64,000 bases of DNA from contig JAVJTA010000017.1 of the NCBI GenBank assembly GCA_040219135.1, positions 1-64,000 of the forward strand. The letters run 5' to 3'. A program made the translations under genes and the position numbers. The notes under the pieces are model-generated. The model made no database searches. It was not told the DNA's origin and saw nothing but the letters and a program-made list of their open reading frames with translations. The stretch comes from UBA7803 sp040219135 (lineage in GTDB: Bacteria > Pseudomonadota > Gammaproteobacteria > Pseudomonadales > Azotimanducaceae). Below are positions 52,292 through 61,120 of this stretch, in pieces. Each line of letters starts with the position of its first letter. The first letter of the stretch is position 1.

Positions 52292-53311
52292 ATGGGTGAT
52301 CTCAAGCTCGGCCTGCAGCTCGGCTACTGGGGTGCCGCACCGAATCCGGACATGGTGAAGATCGCCCGGGAGGCGGAACGGCTCGGCTACGACGCGGTGT
52401 TCACCGCCGAGGCCTGGGGCTCCGACGTGTTCACGCCGCTGGCCTGGATCGGCGCCCACACCGAGCGGATCCGCCTCGGCACCGGCATCGCGCAGCTCTC
52501 CGCCCGGGCGCCGACCGCGACGGCCATGGCCGCATTGACCCTGGACCATCTGTCCAAGGGGCGCGTGATCCTCGGCCTCGGCGTCTCCGGGCCGCAGGTG
52601 GTGGAGGGCTGGTACGGCAGGCCGTTCGGCAAGCCGCTGGCGCGCACCCGGGAGTACGTCGACATCATCCGCCAGGTGCTGCGCCGCGAGGCGCCGGTCA
52701 GCAGCGACGGCGAGCACTATCCGCTGCCGTACACGGGGGAGGGCGCCTGGGGTCTCGGCAAGCCGCTCAAGTCCATCACCCATCCGCTGCGCGCCGATCT
52801 GCCGATCTTCCTCGGCGCCGAGGGGCCGAAGAACGTCGCCATGACCGCCGAGATCGCCGACGGCTGGCTTCCGCTGTATTACTCGCCCTATCGCCAGGAG
52901 GTATACGCCGACCAGATCGCCCACGCCCGGCCAGGCTTCGAGATCATGCAGGGCCTGGCCGTCATCATCGACGACGACGTCGACAAGGCGTTGATTCCGC
53001 TGAAGCGCAACCTCGCGCTCTACATCGGCGGCATGGGGGCGAAGTCGCGCAACTTCCACAACGAGCTGGTGCAGCGGATGGGCTTCGCGGAAGCGGCGGA
53101 GAAGATTCAGGACCTGTTTCTCGCCGGCAGAAAGGACGAGGCCGCCGCCGCCGTGCCGACCGAACTCGCCGACGAGATCTCGCTGGTGGGTCCGGTCGAG
53201 CGGATCAAGGATCGTCTCGGCGCCTGGCGGGAGAGCCCGGTGACCTCGCTGCTGGTCTCGACTCAGGACGTGAAGCAGCTGCGGACGTTTGCCGAGCTCG
53301 TGCTCGGTTAG
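52292..53311 (+). CDS. LLM class oxidoreductase, F420-dependent-like
   Basis: This 339-residue TIM-barrel protein is of the luciferase-like family. LQLGYWGAAPNPDMVKIAREAERLGYDAVFTAEAWGSDVFTPLAWIGAHTERIRLGTGI is the conserved opening, DHLSKGRVILGLGVSGPQVVEGWYGRPFG the middle flavin/F420 region, and PIFLGAEGPKNVAMTAEIADGWLPLYYSPY a late conserved block. The sequence is typical of the F420-dependent branch annotated in many actinobacteria and some proteobacteria. The ATG at 52292 has a GGAGG site at normal spacing, and the gene follows the monooxygenase in the same direction. Whether the cofactor is FMN or F420 cannot be decided here. Confidence 0.9.
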   Translation: MGDLKLGLQLGYWGAAPNPDMVKIAREAERLGYDAVFTAEAWGSDVFTPLAWIGAHTERIRLGTGIAQLSARAPTATAMAALTLDHLSKGRVILGLGVSGPQVVEGWYGRPFGKPLARTREYVDIIRQVLRREAPVSSDGEHYPLPYTGEGAWGLGKPLKSITHPLRADLPIFLGAEGPKNVAMTAEIADGWLPLYYSPYRQEVYADQIAHARPGFEIMQGLAVIIDDDVDKALIPLKRNLALYIGGMGAKSRNFHNELVQRMGFAEAAEKIQDLFLAGRKDEAAAAVPTELADEISLVGPVERIKDRLGAWRESPVTSLLVSTQDVKQLRTFAELVLG

Positions 53312-53342
53312 GTTCCCTAGGTCGGCCGGGCGATGCGGTCGT

Positions 53343-53864
53343 TCAGTCGAGCCGCGGCAGGTCGTCGGTCCGGCTGCCGAGCTGGCCGGGAAAGTATTCG
53401 ATCAGCTCCACGATGTGGCCGTCCGGGTCGGCGAAGCACACGACCCCCTGAACACCGATCACCGGATCGGGCGGGCGTACTGGATTGGTTGGCACCAATC
53501 CGCGCTGCTCGAGATCGCGCGCCGCCGTCTGGACGTTGTGCGTCAGCAATGCCATGACCCGCGGAATGCGCTCCTCCGGTGCCCTCGTGTCGTTCTCGTT
53601 GGTCCAGCGCGGCCTCACCCATTCGATCAGATCGATCCGGGTCTGCAGCTCGTCGTCCTGGGGCAGGATCAGCTGTACCGCCCGGCCCTGGGCGCCGGAG
53701 ACCATGTTGAAGTTCTCTCCGACGTAGGCTGGCCACTTGACCTCGCGGTTGTCCTTGATCACCTCGAAGCCGAAGTGGGCGTAGAACGCCATCGAGCGCT
53801 CGACGTTGCTGCACGGAAGGATGAAGTGAAAGATCGAGCGGACGTGCCAGTCGGCCATGCTCAT
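53343..53864 (-). CDS. VOC family (glyoxalase/dioxygenase-like) protein
   Basis: This 173-residue protein has the vicinal-oxygen-chelate fold: SIFHFILPCSNVERSMAFYAHFGFEVIKD opens the first module, with its metal His, and VVCFADPDGHIVELIEYFPG closes the second, with its Glu. Members include extradiol dioxygenases, glyoxalases and isomerases. The ATG at 53864 overlaps the stop of the TonB receptor gene (ATGA), and the protein lacks a signal peptide. The receptor and this enzyme are thus produced together, suggesting that it acts on the imported compound. The metal and reaction are unknown. Confidence 0.85.
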   Translation of the reverse strand: MSMADWHVRSIFHFILPCSNVERSMAFYAHFGFEVIKDNREVKWPAYVGENFNMVSGAQGRAVQLILPQDDELQTRIDLIEWVRPRWTNENDTRAPEERIPRVMALLTHNVQTAARDLEQRGLVPTNPVRPPDPVIGVQGVVCFADPDGHIVELIEYFPGQLGSRTDDLPRLD

Positions 53865-56053
53865 TCTCCCAGGTGCCAGCCTACCCGCACGCCGTAGGTC
53901 CGCGGCGGGTAGTAGGTGACGAAGCTGCTGTTGCCCGTCGACAGGCCGTCGGAGACGGTGAGCCCGCGCTGGTTGTCCTCGTCGGTGACGTTCCTGGCGA
54001 ACGCGTCCACTTCCCAGCGACCGTCGCTGCTCGTCCACAGCAGGCGCAGGTCCAGCGTGTAGAAGTCGTCGGCCTTGTGCCGCGGAATGTTCTGCACCCG
54101 GTAGTACACGTCGTCCTGCCAGTAGTAGTCGGCGCGGGCGGCGATCGTACCCGCTGCGCCGAGCGGCACGTCGTACTGCGCGGACAGGGCGAACGTGGAC
54201 TCCGGCGCGCGGTTGAGGGTGTCGCCGGCCAGGTCGATGGTCGGGGAGAACTGGTACTCGTCGAACTCGGCGTCGAGGAACGTGACGTTGGCCTGCAGCG
54301 TCAGGTTGTCGGTCGGCAGCAGCGTGCTCTCGATCTCGATGCCCTGAATGGTGGCCTTGGCCGCGTTGTCGGTCGTGAACGAGGTGAACAGCAGGAAGTT
54401 GACCTGCAGGTCCTGATAGTCGTTGTAGAACGCGGCGTCGTTGACCTGGGCGCGCTGATCCCAGAACTGGGTCTTGAGGCCGAGTTCCACGGAATCCACG
54501 GTCTCCGGATCGTAGGTATCGAACTGGCCGATGGAGAAGCCGCCGCCCTTGTAGCCCCGGGACAGATTCAGATAGGCCATGACGTCGTCCTGAATGAACC
54601 AGTCGAGCCCGAGCTTGCCGGAGAATTCGTCCCAGGACTCGTTGCTGCTTCCGGCCAGATTGACGCCGAACGCCGGGATCATCTGGAACTCGTCGATGGA
54701 TTTGTCGTCCTGGGTCCAGCGCAGGCCGCCGACGACGCGGATCGGCATGTCGCCGACTTCACGGAAGTCGTAGCTGGCCTGACCGTAGAGCGCCGTCGAT
54801 CGGGTGTCGAGCTTGCCGCCGTTCATGAACACGAAGCCGGCGATGGAGCTGTCCTCGAAGTAGTAGTCGGTGCTGAGTTCCTCGTCGAAGAAGAACGCGC
54901 CCAGAATCCAGTCCCAGGGCCCCTCGCCGGTGGAGATCAGCTGCAGCTCCTGGGTGAACTGGTCTGTTTCCATGTCCCAGGTCTGGAACTGCACCGGGTT
55001 GTTCGACATGTCGATGTCTGCGCTCTGGTACCACTCGTTTTCGATGTAGCCGGTGATGGAGACGAGCTGTACGCCTGCGAAGTCCCAGGTGAAGCGTGCC
55101 GAGGCGAAAGTGTTCTCCAGGTCGAGCTTCTCCGGGTAATCCTTGGCGACCTTGCGCGGGTCGGTGGGATTCGGGATCGCGCCGTCGTACACGAACAGCA
55201 CGAACCCGGGTGCCAGTTGGACCGGCTCGAAGGGCTCGCGACGCTTCTGCGATTGCCGGCCTTCGTTCTCGAACCGCTGTGCCGTCAGCACCAGCTCTCC
55301 CGCGTCGGCGATGTCGAACTTGAGCTTGCCGCGCACGGAGGTGTAGTCGGTCTGGTCGCCGTCCTTTCCCGCGAGGTTCTTCTGGTATCCGTCGTTCTCG
55401 TCGGAGGCGAAGGACAGACGGCCGGAAACGCCCTCGGTGATGCCGCCACCCACCGCGCCGCGGACCTGCAGCCGGTCGTAGTTGCCGGCGGTCACGTCCA
55501 GGGTGGCATCGAACGCCTCGGAGGGGTCGCGGGTGATGACGTTGATGGAGCCGCCGGTGGTGTTTCTTCCGTAGAGGGTGCCCTGGGGACCGCGCAGCAC
55601 CTCGATGCGCTCCAGATCCCAGAGGTCGCCGGGCATCGCCGACGGCTGGCCGACGTAAACGCCGTCGACGTGGTAGGCGACGCCGGGATCGAAGCCCGCG
55701 ACCAGCTGATCGGAGCCGATGGCACGTATGTAGGCGTAGGTCACCGGCGACTGCGAGTTGTGACTGATCACCAGGTTCGGTGCCGAGAACTGCAAGTCCT
55801 CGATGTTGCCGATCCCGCGCAGCGCGAGCGCCTCGGAATCGTAGGCGGTAATGGCGACGGCGGTCTCCTGCACGGTGCCGGCGCGCTTTTCCGCGGTCAC
55901 CAGAACTTCTTCGATGATCCGGGACTCCGCCGCCAGCACGGTCGTGCAGTGCAGGCCCGTCGCAAGCGCGACCATCACCCCGGCCGTAGCGTGGAGCACC
56001 CTGGCGACGGACGCTGCCGGATCGGATCGCGTGCGCGAATGCTGGTCGGACAT
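53861..56053 (-). CDS. TonB-dependent outer-membrane receptor
   Basis: This receptor of about 730 residues has a signal peptide (HATAGVMVALATGLHCTTVLAAE), a TonB-box-like start (EEVLVTAEKRAGTVQETAVAI), the plug domain (GIGNIEDLQFSAPNLVIS, with QLVAGFDPGVAYHVDGVYVGQ) and a 22-strand barrel. The family mark LERIEVLRGPQGTLYGRNTTGGSINVITRDP is perfect. Such receptors are common in degraders of terpenes, steroids and other hydrophobic compounds. The ATG at 56053 is preceded by GGGGAGAGAG. Two tandem inverted repeats (56091-56118) lie between it and the TetR gene at 56142, so it is probably repressed by that regulator until its ligand is present. The substrate is unknown. Confidence 0.93.
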   Translation of the reverse strand: MSDQHSRTRSDPAASVARVLHATAGVMVALATGLHCTTVLAAESRIIEEVLVTAEKRAGTVQETAVAITAYDSEALALRGIGNIEDLQFSAPNLVISHNSQSPVTYAYIRAIGSDQLVAGFDPGVAYHVDGVYVGQPSAMPGDLWDLERIEVLRGPQGTLYGRNTTGGSINVITRDPSEAFDATLDVTAGNYDRLQVRGAVGGGITEGVSGRLSFASDENDGYQKNLAGKDGDQTDYTSVRGKLKFDIADAGELVLTAQRFENEGRQSQKRREPFEPVQLAPGFVLFVYDGAIPNPTDPRKVAKDYPEKLDLENTFASARFTWDFAGVQLVSITGYIENEWYQSADIDMSNNPVQFQTWDMETDQFTQELQLISTGEGPWDWILGAFFFDEELSTDYYFEDSSIAGFVFMNGGKLDTRSTALYGQASYDFREVGDMPIRVVGGLRWTQDDKSIDEFQMIPAFGVNLAGSSNESWDEFSGKLGLDWFIQDDVMAYLNLSRGYKGGGFSIGQFDTYDPETVDSVELGLKTQFWDQRAQVNDAAFYNDYQDLQVNFLLFTSFTTDNAAKATIQGIEIESTLLPTDNLTLQANVTFLDAEFDEYQFSPTIDLAGDTLNRAPESTFALSAQYDVPLGAAGTIAARADYYWQDDVYYRVQNIPRHKADDFYTLDLRLLWTSSDGRWEVDAFARNVTDEDNQRGLTVSDGLSTGNSSFVTYYPPRTYGVRVGWHLGE

Positions 56054-56090
56054 TGGCTCTCTCCCCTCAAGATTGCTAGCAGCCGATTGC

Positions 56091-56118
56091 GTAACAGACG
56101 TTACATAACATACGTTAT
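56091..56118. promoter_or_regulatory. Probable TetR operator: two tandem inverted repeats
   Basis: GTAAC-AGAC-GTTAC and ATAAC-ATAC-GTTAT are each perfect inverted repeats around a four-base spacer. Their centres lie 14 bases apart, between the TetR stop and the TonB-receptor start. A third copy of the same pattern is at 58914-58927. The repetition and position make it a strong candidate for the TetR binding site. Confidence 0.7.
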
Positions 56119-56141
56119 GGCAATTGCATTGGCAACGACGT

Positions 56142-56735
56142 TCAGCGCCGGTAGAGTCGCTCCAGATAACCATTCACCATGGCAGTGAGCGTTCTGGCGG
56201 GTACTCTGCCGTTCGACATCAGGTACTGCACGCCGATGCCGTCGATCATGGCAACGATCGTGCGGGCTTCTTCCGTCAGATTCAGCGTGTCAGGCAGCTC
56301 GCCGCAGTCCACGGACTGCTCCAGCACGACTTCGATCCGACCGAGCCACTCACGGTAGCGGGCCCGCTCCTCGCGGCGCATCTCCTGGCTCGATTCCGAC
56401 CGGTACCACATGGCCAGCCAGACTCGCCAGCGGTCCCCGGCACCGCGGTTGCTGGGAAGCGCCTCGAGCATCAGTTGCAGCAATGCTGAACGACCGGACT
56501 TCTCGCTCTGAGCAGATTCCATGTTCGCGCGGACTTCGTCGCCGAAGCGGGTGAGCGCCTGCTTGATGAGTTCGTCCTTGTCGCCGAAGTAGTGAACCAG
56601 CGCGCCGGTGGTGTAGCCGGCTTTCTTGGCTACTGCGCGCACCGTCGTGCCGGCCAGGCCCTTTTCGAGAATGGTCTCGTAGGCGGCGTCGACGAAATCG
56701 CGTCGGCGTTGTTCGTGGTCTACTACCTTCGGCAT
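56142..56735 (-). CDS. TetR family transcriptional regulator
   Basis: This 197-residue regulator has an N-terminal TetR helix-turn-helix (DAAYETILEKGLAGTTVRAVAKKAGYTTGALVHYFGDKDELI, about residues 16-56), followed by a helical ligand domain. The C-terminal part is of the BetI/TetR_C type (ARTIVAMIDGIGVQYL). Nearby inverted repeats RTAAC-N4-GTTAY lie just downstream of its stop, in the TonB-receptor control region, and upstream of the LLM gene, so it is the best candidate for their binding protein. The ATG at 56735 is right after the cyclase gene's stop, and it may be transcribed from its own promoter or with the cyclase gene. Confidence 0.9.
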   Translation of the reverse strand: MPKVVDHEQRRRDFVDAAYETILEKGLAGTTVRAVAKKAGYTTGALVHYFGDKDELIKQALTRFGDEVRANMESAQSEKSGRSALLQLMLEALPSNRGAGDRWRVWLAMWYRSESSQEMRREERARYREWLGRIEVVLEQSVDCGELPDTLNLTEEARTIVAMIDGIGVQYLMSNGRVPARTLTAMVNGYLERLYRR

Positions 56736-56746
56736 CCGAGGTCCGC

Positions 56747-57685
56747 TCAGAGAATCGCGATTGGGTTCAGCGGCGAGCCGGTCGCCCCGGGAATGTTCAG
56801 GGGCGCGAGCGTGGTCAGGAATTCCCAGCGTCCCTCACGGGCGCACGCGTCGGCCAGCGCCTGGGTATCCAGCGCGTGCATGAGCGTCATGCCCATGCCG
56901 CAGATGCCGAGATAGTGAATGGGAATCGGCCAGCCTTCACAGTCCCAGTTGGGCTGCGGATCGTTCATGTAGTCGCTGCCGAGGACGGCGACGCCGCGCT
57001 GGTGCAGCCAGCGGGCGCACTCCGGATGCAGTCCGGGCATGCCGGTCTGGTTGGGGTCGGTGTGCCCCTCCCGGGCAACGCGACGCTGGCGCCCCTTGTG
57101 AACGAACAGCACGTCTCCCGGACTCACCTCGAGGCCGGCGGTCGCTTCCGCCCTGCTGAGATCCTCGGCTCTGATGCGGTAGAAACCGTCGAGAAACTCC
57201 ACCCCGAGAAGCCGCGGCAGATCGAGGAGCACGCCGCGGGTCACGATCCCGTTGGCCATGGGCTTGATGTCGTTGCGTCGTGCGCCCGTGCTCCGGACCT
57301 CCGAGGCGGGGTAGCCGTTGTACATCCTGGAGCGCACGAAGACGTGACAGAGCGCGTCGATGTGCGAGCAGGCGATGCCGTGGTGCTGCACGCCGATGTA
57401 GTCGAGCGCCACGGAAAGCCCAGGCACCCCCGGGTAGTCGGCGTCGTCACCGCCTCGCAGCATGTGGTGTTCGGCGGGCCACGGATTGTGCGGTCCCGGG
57501 TCGACCGGCCAGGGATTGCCGATGCCGAGGCTGATGCCGCTGCGTACCAGCTTCGCCGCCTCGAGACGCTTCTGGGTCGTGACGAAGTTCAGCGCCCCGA
57601 GCTGGTCGTCGTCGCCCCAGCGCCCCCAGTTGCAGACCTCCTGCCAGATGCTTTCGCAGAGATCCGGAGTTATGTCCTGTGTCAT
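56747..57685 (-). CDS. Cyclase family metal-dependent hydrolase
   Basis: This 312-residue protein belongs to the kynurenine-formamidase/cyclase superfamily. HHGIACSHIDALCHVFVRSRMYNGYPASEV contains the HxDxxxH metal motif (SHIDALCH, about residue 107), with PGVPGLSVALDYIGVQHHG and the second metal region VSPGDVLFVHKGRQ. Members hydrolyse cyclic amides, esters or lactones. Some open rings or act on aminated aromatics, so opening a lactone formed by the monooxygenase is plausible. The ATG at 57685 is the start. It lies between a TetR gene and an LLM oxidoreductase gene on the same strand, with 26 bases to the latter. Confidence 0.88.
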   Translation of the reverse strand: MTQDITPDLCESIWQEVCNWGRWGDDDQLGALNFVTTQKRLEAAKLVRSGISLGIGNPWPVDPGPHNPWPAEHHMLRGGDDADYPGVPGLSVALDYIGVQHHGIACSHIDALCHVFVRSRMYNGYPASEVRSTGARRNDIKPMANGIVTRGVLLDLPRLLGVEFLDGFYRIRAEDLSRAEATAGLEVSPGDVLFVHKGRQRRVAREGHTDPNQTGMPGLHPECARWLHQRGVAVLGSDYMNDPQPNWDCEGWPIPIHYLGICGMGMTLMHALDTQALADACAREGRWEFLTTLAPLNIPGATGSPLNPIAIL

Positions 57686-57711
57686 AGCGGAGGCTCCCTC
57701 AGGGTCCTGGA

Positions 57712-58896
57712 TCAGCTCGGATCGAACTCCGGAATCAACTCGGCGCCGATCAGTCGGATGCAGTTCATCACTCTGGCGTGGGGAATTTCACCCATCTGGA
57801 CCAGGCACATCAACCGGTCCATGCCGATCTCCTGGAACTTGCGCATCTTTGCCCGGCAGGTGGCGAGATCGCCGATCACCACGGAATCGAGATGGCGGAT
57901 GGTTTCGAAGATCTCTTCGTTGCTGATTTCCTCGCCGGCGAACTCGCGCTTCATCAGGCTGACGACCGGGTTGCTGTCGCTCGTGTCGTTCGGGTCCGGG
58001 GCTTCCGGCGCCTTCAGAGCAGCCGTGGACGGCGCCGAGCGAGGGTCGGTCTGACCGCGGATCGCCTGATAGAAGATCTGGCGCGGCACGTTGAATACCC
58101 GGGGAGCCGAACTCACGTACCAGAGTGCGGATCGCGGCGCTCCGCTGGCAATCGCGGCTTTGGTGCTCTTCGCGACGTGGACGAAGGTGAACACACCGGC
58201 CTGGTTGTTGACCGTTCCTCCCGGTGGCGGTTCGTAGCCTGCGATCGCCCGCCGGTAGCCGGTCACCATCGAGTGCAGTGCGTCGAGGGGAGCGAACAGG
58301 GTGGTCGCCAGCACTCCCACGCCCATGCTGCCCGCGCGCTCGAACGACGGAGGACTGGAGACCGTGTGCCACAGAGGGGGGTGCGGTTGCTGAACGGGTT
58401 TCGGCAGCACGTTGCGGTTCGCAACCTGCCAGCGGTCGCTGTTCCAGCACAACGGCCTGTCGCTCCATGCCAAAGGCAGCAGGCGGGTGAGCTCCACCAG
58501 ATCCGCGGCGGCGGACTCCTCGCTGACGTTGAACGTTTCCCATTCCTTGCCGCCCGATTTGGCGAGTCCGACCTCGATCCTGCCGTTGCTCAGATTGTCC
58601 AGCAGGGCAGCGCGTTCCGCTGCCCGCAACGGATGGTTGATGGCAAAGGGAGCGAGAATTCCGGCGTGACCGACCCGCAGCCGTTTCGTGTTCAACGCGA
58701 TGGCTTCGAGCAGCATCTCCGGGCAGGAGCTGTAGCTGAAGTCCTCGGTGCAGTGGTGCTCCACCTGCCACCAGCAGCGAAAGCCGGCTTTGTCCGCCGC
58801 CTTCGCCTGCTTCAGCGTCTCGTCCAGCAGTTGCGGGAAGCCGCCGTTGTGGTCGCAGTCCCGCTTCTGGACTTCAGTGAATATATCCAGCTTCAT
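57712..58896 (-). CDS. LLM class flavin-dependent oxidoreductase
   Basis: This 394-residue luciferase-like monooxygenase has KLDIFTEVQKRDCDHNGGFPQLLDETLKQAKAADKAGFRCWWQVEHHCTEDFSYSSCPEMLLEAIALNT at the start, GHAGILAPFAINHPLRAAERAALLDNLSNGRIEVGLAKSG in the core and the FMN-type residues typical of bacterial LLM family enzymes. It is a different branch from the gene at 52292. The ATG at 58896 has GGGAGGG upstream. Its control region contains the third RTAAC-N4-GTTAY repeat (58914-58927), so it probably belongs to the TetR regulon. The next gene downstream is the cyclase, 26 bases away. Confidence 0.9.
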   Translation of the reverse strand: MKLDIFTEVQKRDCDHNGGFPQLLDETLKQAKAADKAGFRCWWQVEHHCTEDFSYSSCPEMLLEAIALNTKRLRVGHAGILAPFAINHPLRAAERAALLDNLSNGRIEVGLAKSGGKEWETFNVSEESAAADLVELTRLLPLAWSDRPLCWNSDRWQVANRNVLPKPVQQPHPPLWHTVSSPPSFERAGSMGVGVLATTLFAPLDALHSMVTGYRRAIAGYEPPPGGTVNNQAGVFTFVHVAKSTKAAIASGAPRSALWYVSSAPRVFNVPRQIFYQAIRGQTDPRSAPSTAALKAPEAPDPNDTSDSNPVVSLMKREFAGEEISNEEIFETIRHLDSVVIGDLATCRAKMRKFQEIGMDRLMCLVQMGEIPHARVMNCIRLIGAELIPEFDPS

Positions 58897-58913
58897 CCCG
58901 GCCCTCCCAAAAC

Positions 58914-58927
58914 ATAACACCCGTTAT
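58914..58927. promoter_or_regulatory. Probable TetR operator (third copy)
   Basis: ATAAC-ACCC-GTTAT is a perfect inverted repeat with the same half-sites and spacer as the pair at 56091-56118. It lies 18 bases upstream of the LLM gene start and between it and the forward alpha/beta hydrolase gene at 59036, so it may control both. Confidence 0.65.
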
Positions 58928-59035
58928 ATTATGGGGGCGTCCGATCGAAAGCAATCAGTGTCCGATTCCTGTTTCGTTCACGGTAGGATGCGAAGCGACA
59001 GGATGGCGGCTTGCGAGTCGATCGACGGGAGAGAC

Positions 59036-60304
59036 ATGGCAGTGGAACTACCGACTGCGGAAACCTGGGCGGAAATCTGCCGGGCCGACGGCGAGTTCGC
59101 GCTCGCGGCGCGGCACTGGAACGGCGGCATCCACCTGCGCATTGGCGAGGCGCAGCTCGCGCTGAGAGTCTCGGACGGCGTGGCCTCGGCCGGCGAGGCG
59201 GACCGGGGCGTCATCGAGATCGCGGCCGAAGACGCCGTCTGGCAACGAATCCTCGAAGCGACCCCGCCACGCTTTCACAACGACGTCATGGCGAACCTGT
59301 CCACGGGCATGGGTCTGTCCCGCTCGGGCGATCCGCTGGTCGGTGCGCAGTACTACGCCGCGGCGGCGCGCGCGATCGAACTGCTCCGGAAAGGACACAG
59401 CGACGGGCCGGCGTTGCCCTTGGAGGGCGGCGGGCGGACGTTCGACGCGCCGGTGGGACGTTATGTGCATCTCGACCTGCTGGGGCAGGACCATCGGGTC
59501 TACTTCGAGGAGGCAGGCAGCGGCATTCCGCTGCTGCTGCAGCACACGGCGGGCTGTCACGGCAGCCAGTGGCGACACCTGTTCGAGGTCCCGGAAATCA
59601 CCAGCCGATTCCGCCTGATCGCCTACGATCTGCCGTACCACGGCAAGTCGCTGCCGCCGGTCGGCGCGCCGTGGTGGGCGGAGCGCTACGATCTGAAAGG
59701 CGAATTCCTGCGCCGCGTACCGCTGGCGCTCGGCGAGGTGCTTAAGCTGGAGGACCCGGTGTTCGTGGGTTGCTCGGTCGGCGGGCTGCTGGCGCTGGAT
59801 CTGGCGCACAAACACGCCGACCGGTTTCGCGCCGTGATTTCCGTGGAAGGCGCGCTCAAGATCGAGGGCAGTCAGGCGGACATGCAGGAGCTTTGGCACC
59901 CGCAGGTGAGCAACGAATACAAAGCGCGGCTGATGGAAGGGCTGATGTCGCCAAGCTCGCCCAAGGCCTATCGCAAGGAAACCAGCTTCGTCTACGCCAG
60001 CGGCTGGCCACCGGCGTTTCTCGGCGACCTGCATTACTACGTCGAAGACTTCGACCTGCGGCCGGTGGCGGCAGAGATCGACACGGCGGAGGTGGGCGTG
60101 CACATCCTCTCGGGGGAGTACGACTGGAGCGGCAAATCGGAGCTGGGGCGCGAGGCCCACGAAGCCATTGCCGGGTCCACCTGGACCGAGATGAAAGGGG
60201 TGGGGCATTTCCCGATGTCGGAGAACCCCGATGCCTTCGTCGGCCACCTCCTGCCGGTGCTCGAACAGATTGCGGCGCAACGAACACGCCGGGCCGAGAT
60301 CTGA
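59036..60304 (+). CDS. Alpha/beta hydrolase with extra N-terminal domain
   Basis: This protein of 422 residues has a first 130 residues not typical of the fold (ETWAEICRADGEFALAARHWNGGIHLRIGEAQLALRV; SCP-2-like in pattern). A classic hydrolase follows (about 145-415): LLQHTAGCHGSQWRHLF, the nucleophile elbow FVGCSVGGLLALDLAHKHAD (about residue 243), the acid in GVHILSGEYDWS and the His in GVGHFPMSENP. The ATG at 59036 has GGGAGAG upstream. The N-terminal SCP2-like helix-strand pattern suggests lipid-like substrates. It is divergent from the LLM gene around the operator at 58914. It may hydrolyse the ester or lactone made by the monooxygenase. Confidence 0.85.
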   Translation: MAVELPTAETWAEICRADGEFALAARHWNGGIHLRIGEAQLALRVSDGVASAGEADRGVIEIAAEDAVWQRILEATPPRFHNDVMANLSTGMGLSRSGDPLVGAQYYAAAARAIELLRKGHSDGPALPLEGGGRTFDAPVGRYVHLDLLGQDHRVYFEEAGSGIPLLLQHTAGCHGSQWRHLFEVPEITSRFRLIAYDLPYHGKSLPPVGAPWWAERYDLKGEFLRRVPLALGEVLKLEDPVFVGCSVGGLLALDLAHKHADRFRAVISVEGALKIEGSQADMQELWHPQVSNEYKARLMEGLMSPSSPKAYRKETSFVYASGWPPAFLGDLHYYVEDFDLRPVAAEIDTAEVGVHILSGEYDWSGKSELGREAHEAIAGSTWTEMKGVGHFPMSENPDAFVGHLLPVLEQIAAQRTRRAEI

Positions 60305-60331
60305 CGCGATGCGCTGGCCTGAGCCGGCCCA

Positions 60332-61027
60332 CTAGAAGAGTGAGAATCGCCGCCCTCGGGGCTCGGGTATCCTGTGTGCGTCGGGGAGCCGGCAGATCCG
60401 GTCCATCCGCGTGACGCTGCCGTCGGCGTACTCCCAGATCAGTTGTTCGCCGTTCAGGTAGCGCCGCACCACCACCGGGCCCCAACCGAAGACGTGGAAG
60501 TCGAGTACCCCGTCGTTCCAGATCATGCTGGCCGAGGTCCGCGGGCAGTACTCGCGATCACCGATCGTGAACAGCACGGTGCCCTCGGTGTCGTTCGTGT
60601 TCAGTCCGGCGCTGCTGTTCGGGCCATAGTCGTGGATGATGCCGCTGCTGGTGACGACCGTGCGTGAGCCGCACTGCTCTACGCGCTCCACGTGCCCGAC
60701 CCGGCCCTCCACGCCCAGCCACAGACCGCGGATGTCGGCTGCGCCTTCGGGCAGGGGTTCGGTGCACTCGGCGAGGATCGGCAGGGGAAAGTGGGCGTAG
60801 CGGCAGCCGGGCGTGTTGCCCTTGGCGATCTCGACCGCCCGTTTGCCGCTGTCATCCAGCTCCGGCAGGTCACAGTAGTCGATGCGGCTGCCGTCGCCGG
60901 CGAGGGTGGCTGGATCGGTCGAGAGCGGCGGGCGTGCGGAGCAGAAGGCGAGCCAGAAAAGGGCCAGCAACACGAGGGCCAGCACGCACAGGGCCCGGAG
61001 GATCCATATGATGACTCGTGCCGGCAA
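60332..61027 (-). CDS. Hypothetical membrane-anchored protein
   Basis: This 231-residue protein has one N-terminal hydrophobic helix (VIIWILRALCVLALVLLALFWLAFCSA) and a soluble region with five Cys (RIDYCDLPEL, GCRYAHFPLP, AECTEPLPEG, EQCGSRTVV, REYCPRT). NDGVLDFHVFGWGPVVVRRYLNGEQLIWEYADG is a beta-rich segment. No family is recognised. The ATG at 61027 is the start, with GGCAGG upstream. It is convergent with the hydrolase gene at 59036 and starts close to the GST-like gene at 61121 on the other strand. It is probably exported and disulfide-bonded. The function is unknown. Confidence 0.7.
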   Translation of the reverse strand: MPARVIIWILRALCVLALVLLALFWLAFCSARPPLSTDPATLAGDGSRIDYCDLPELDDSGKRAVEIAKGNTPGCRYAHFPLPILAECTEPLPEGAADIRGLWLGVEGRVGHVERVEQCGSRTVVTSSGIIHDYGPNSSAGLNTNDTEGTVLFTIGDREYCPRTSASMIWNDGVLDFHVFGWGPVVVRRYLNGEQLIWEYADGSVTRMDRICRLPDAHRIPEPRGRRFSLF

Positions 61028-61120
61028 GACCTGCCTCTCCCGTGACGACGGGCAACGCTATCAGCTTGTCCGAGTTAATGTACAGCATTAGAGTGGGCGA
61101 ACTGCGGGGCGGAAACGAAC

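Noticed and set aside
53873..56188. Long forward frame opposite the TonB receptor
   Set aside because: It is an antisense frame with low-complexity composition; the receptor on the reverse strand has all family motifs.
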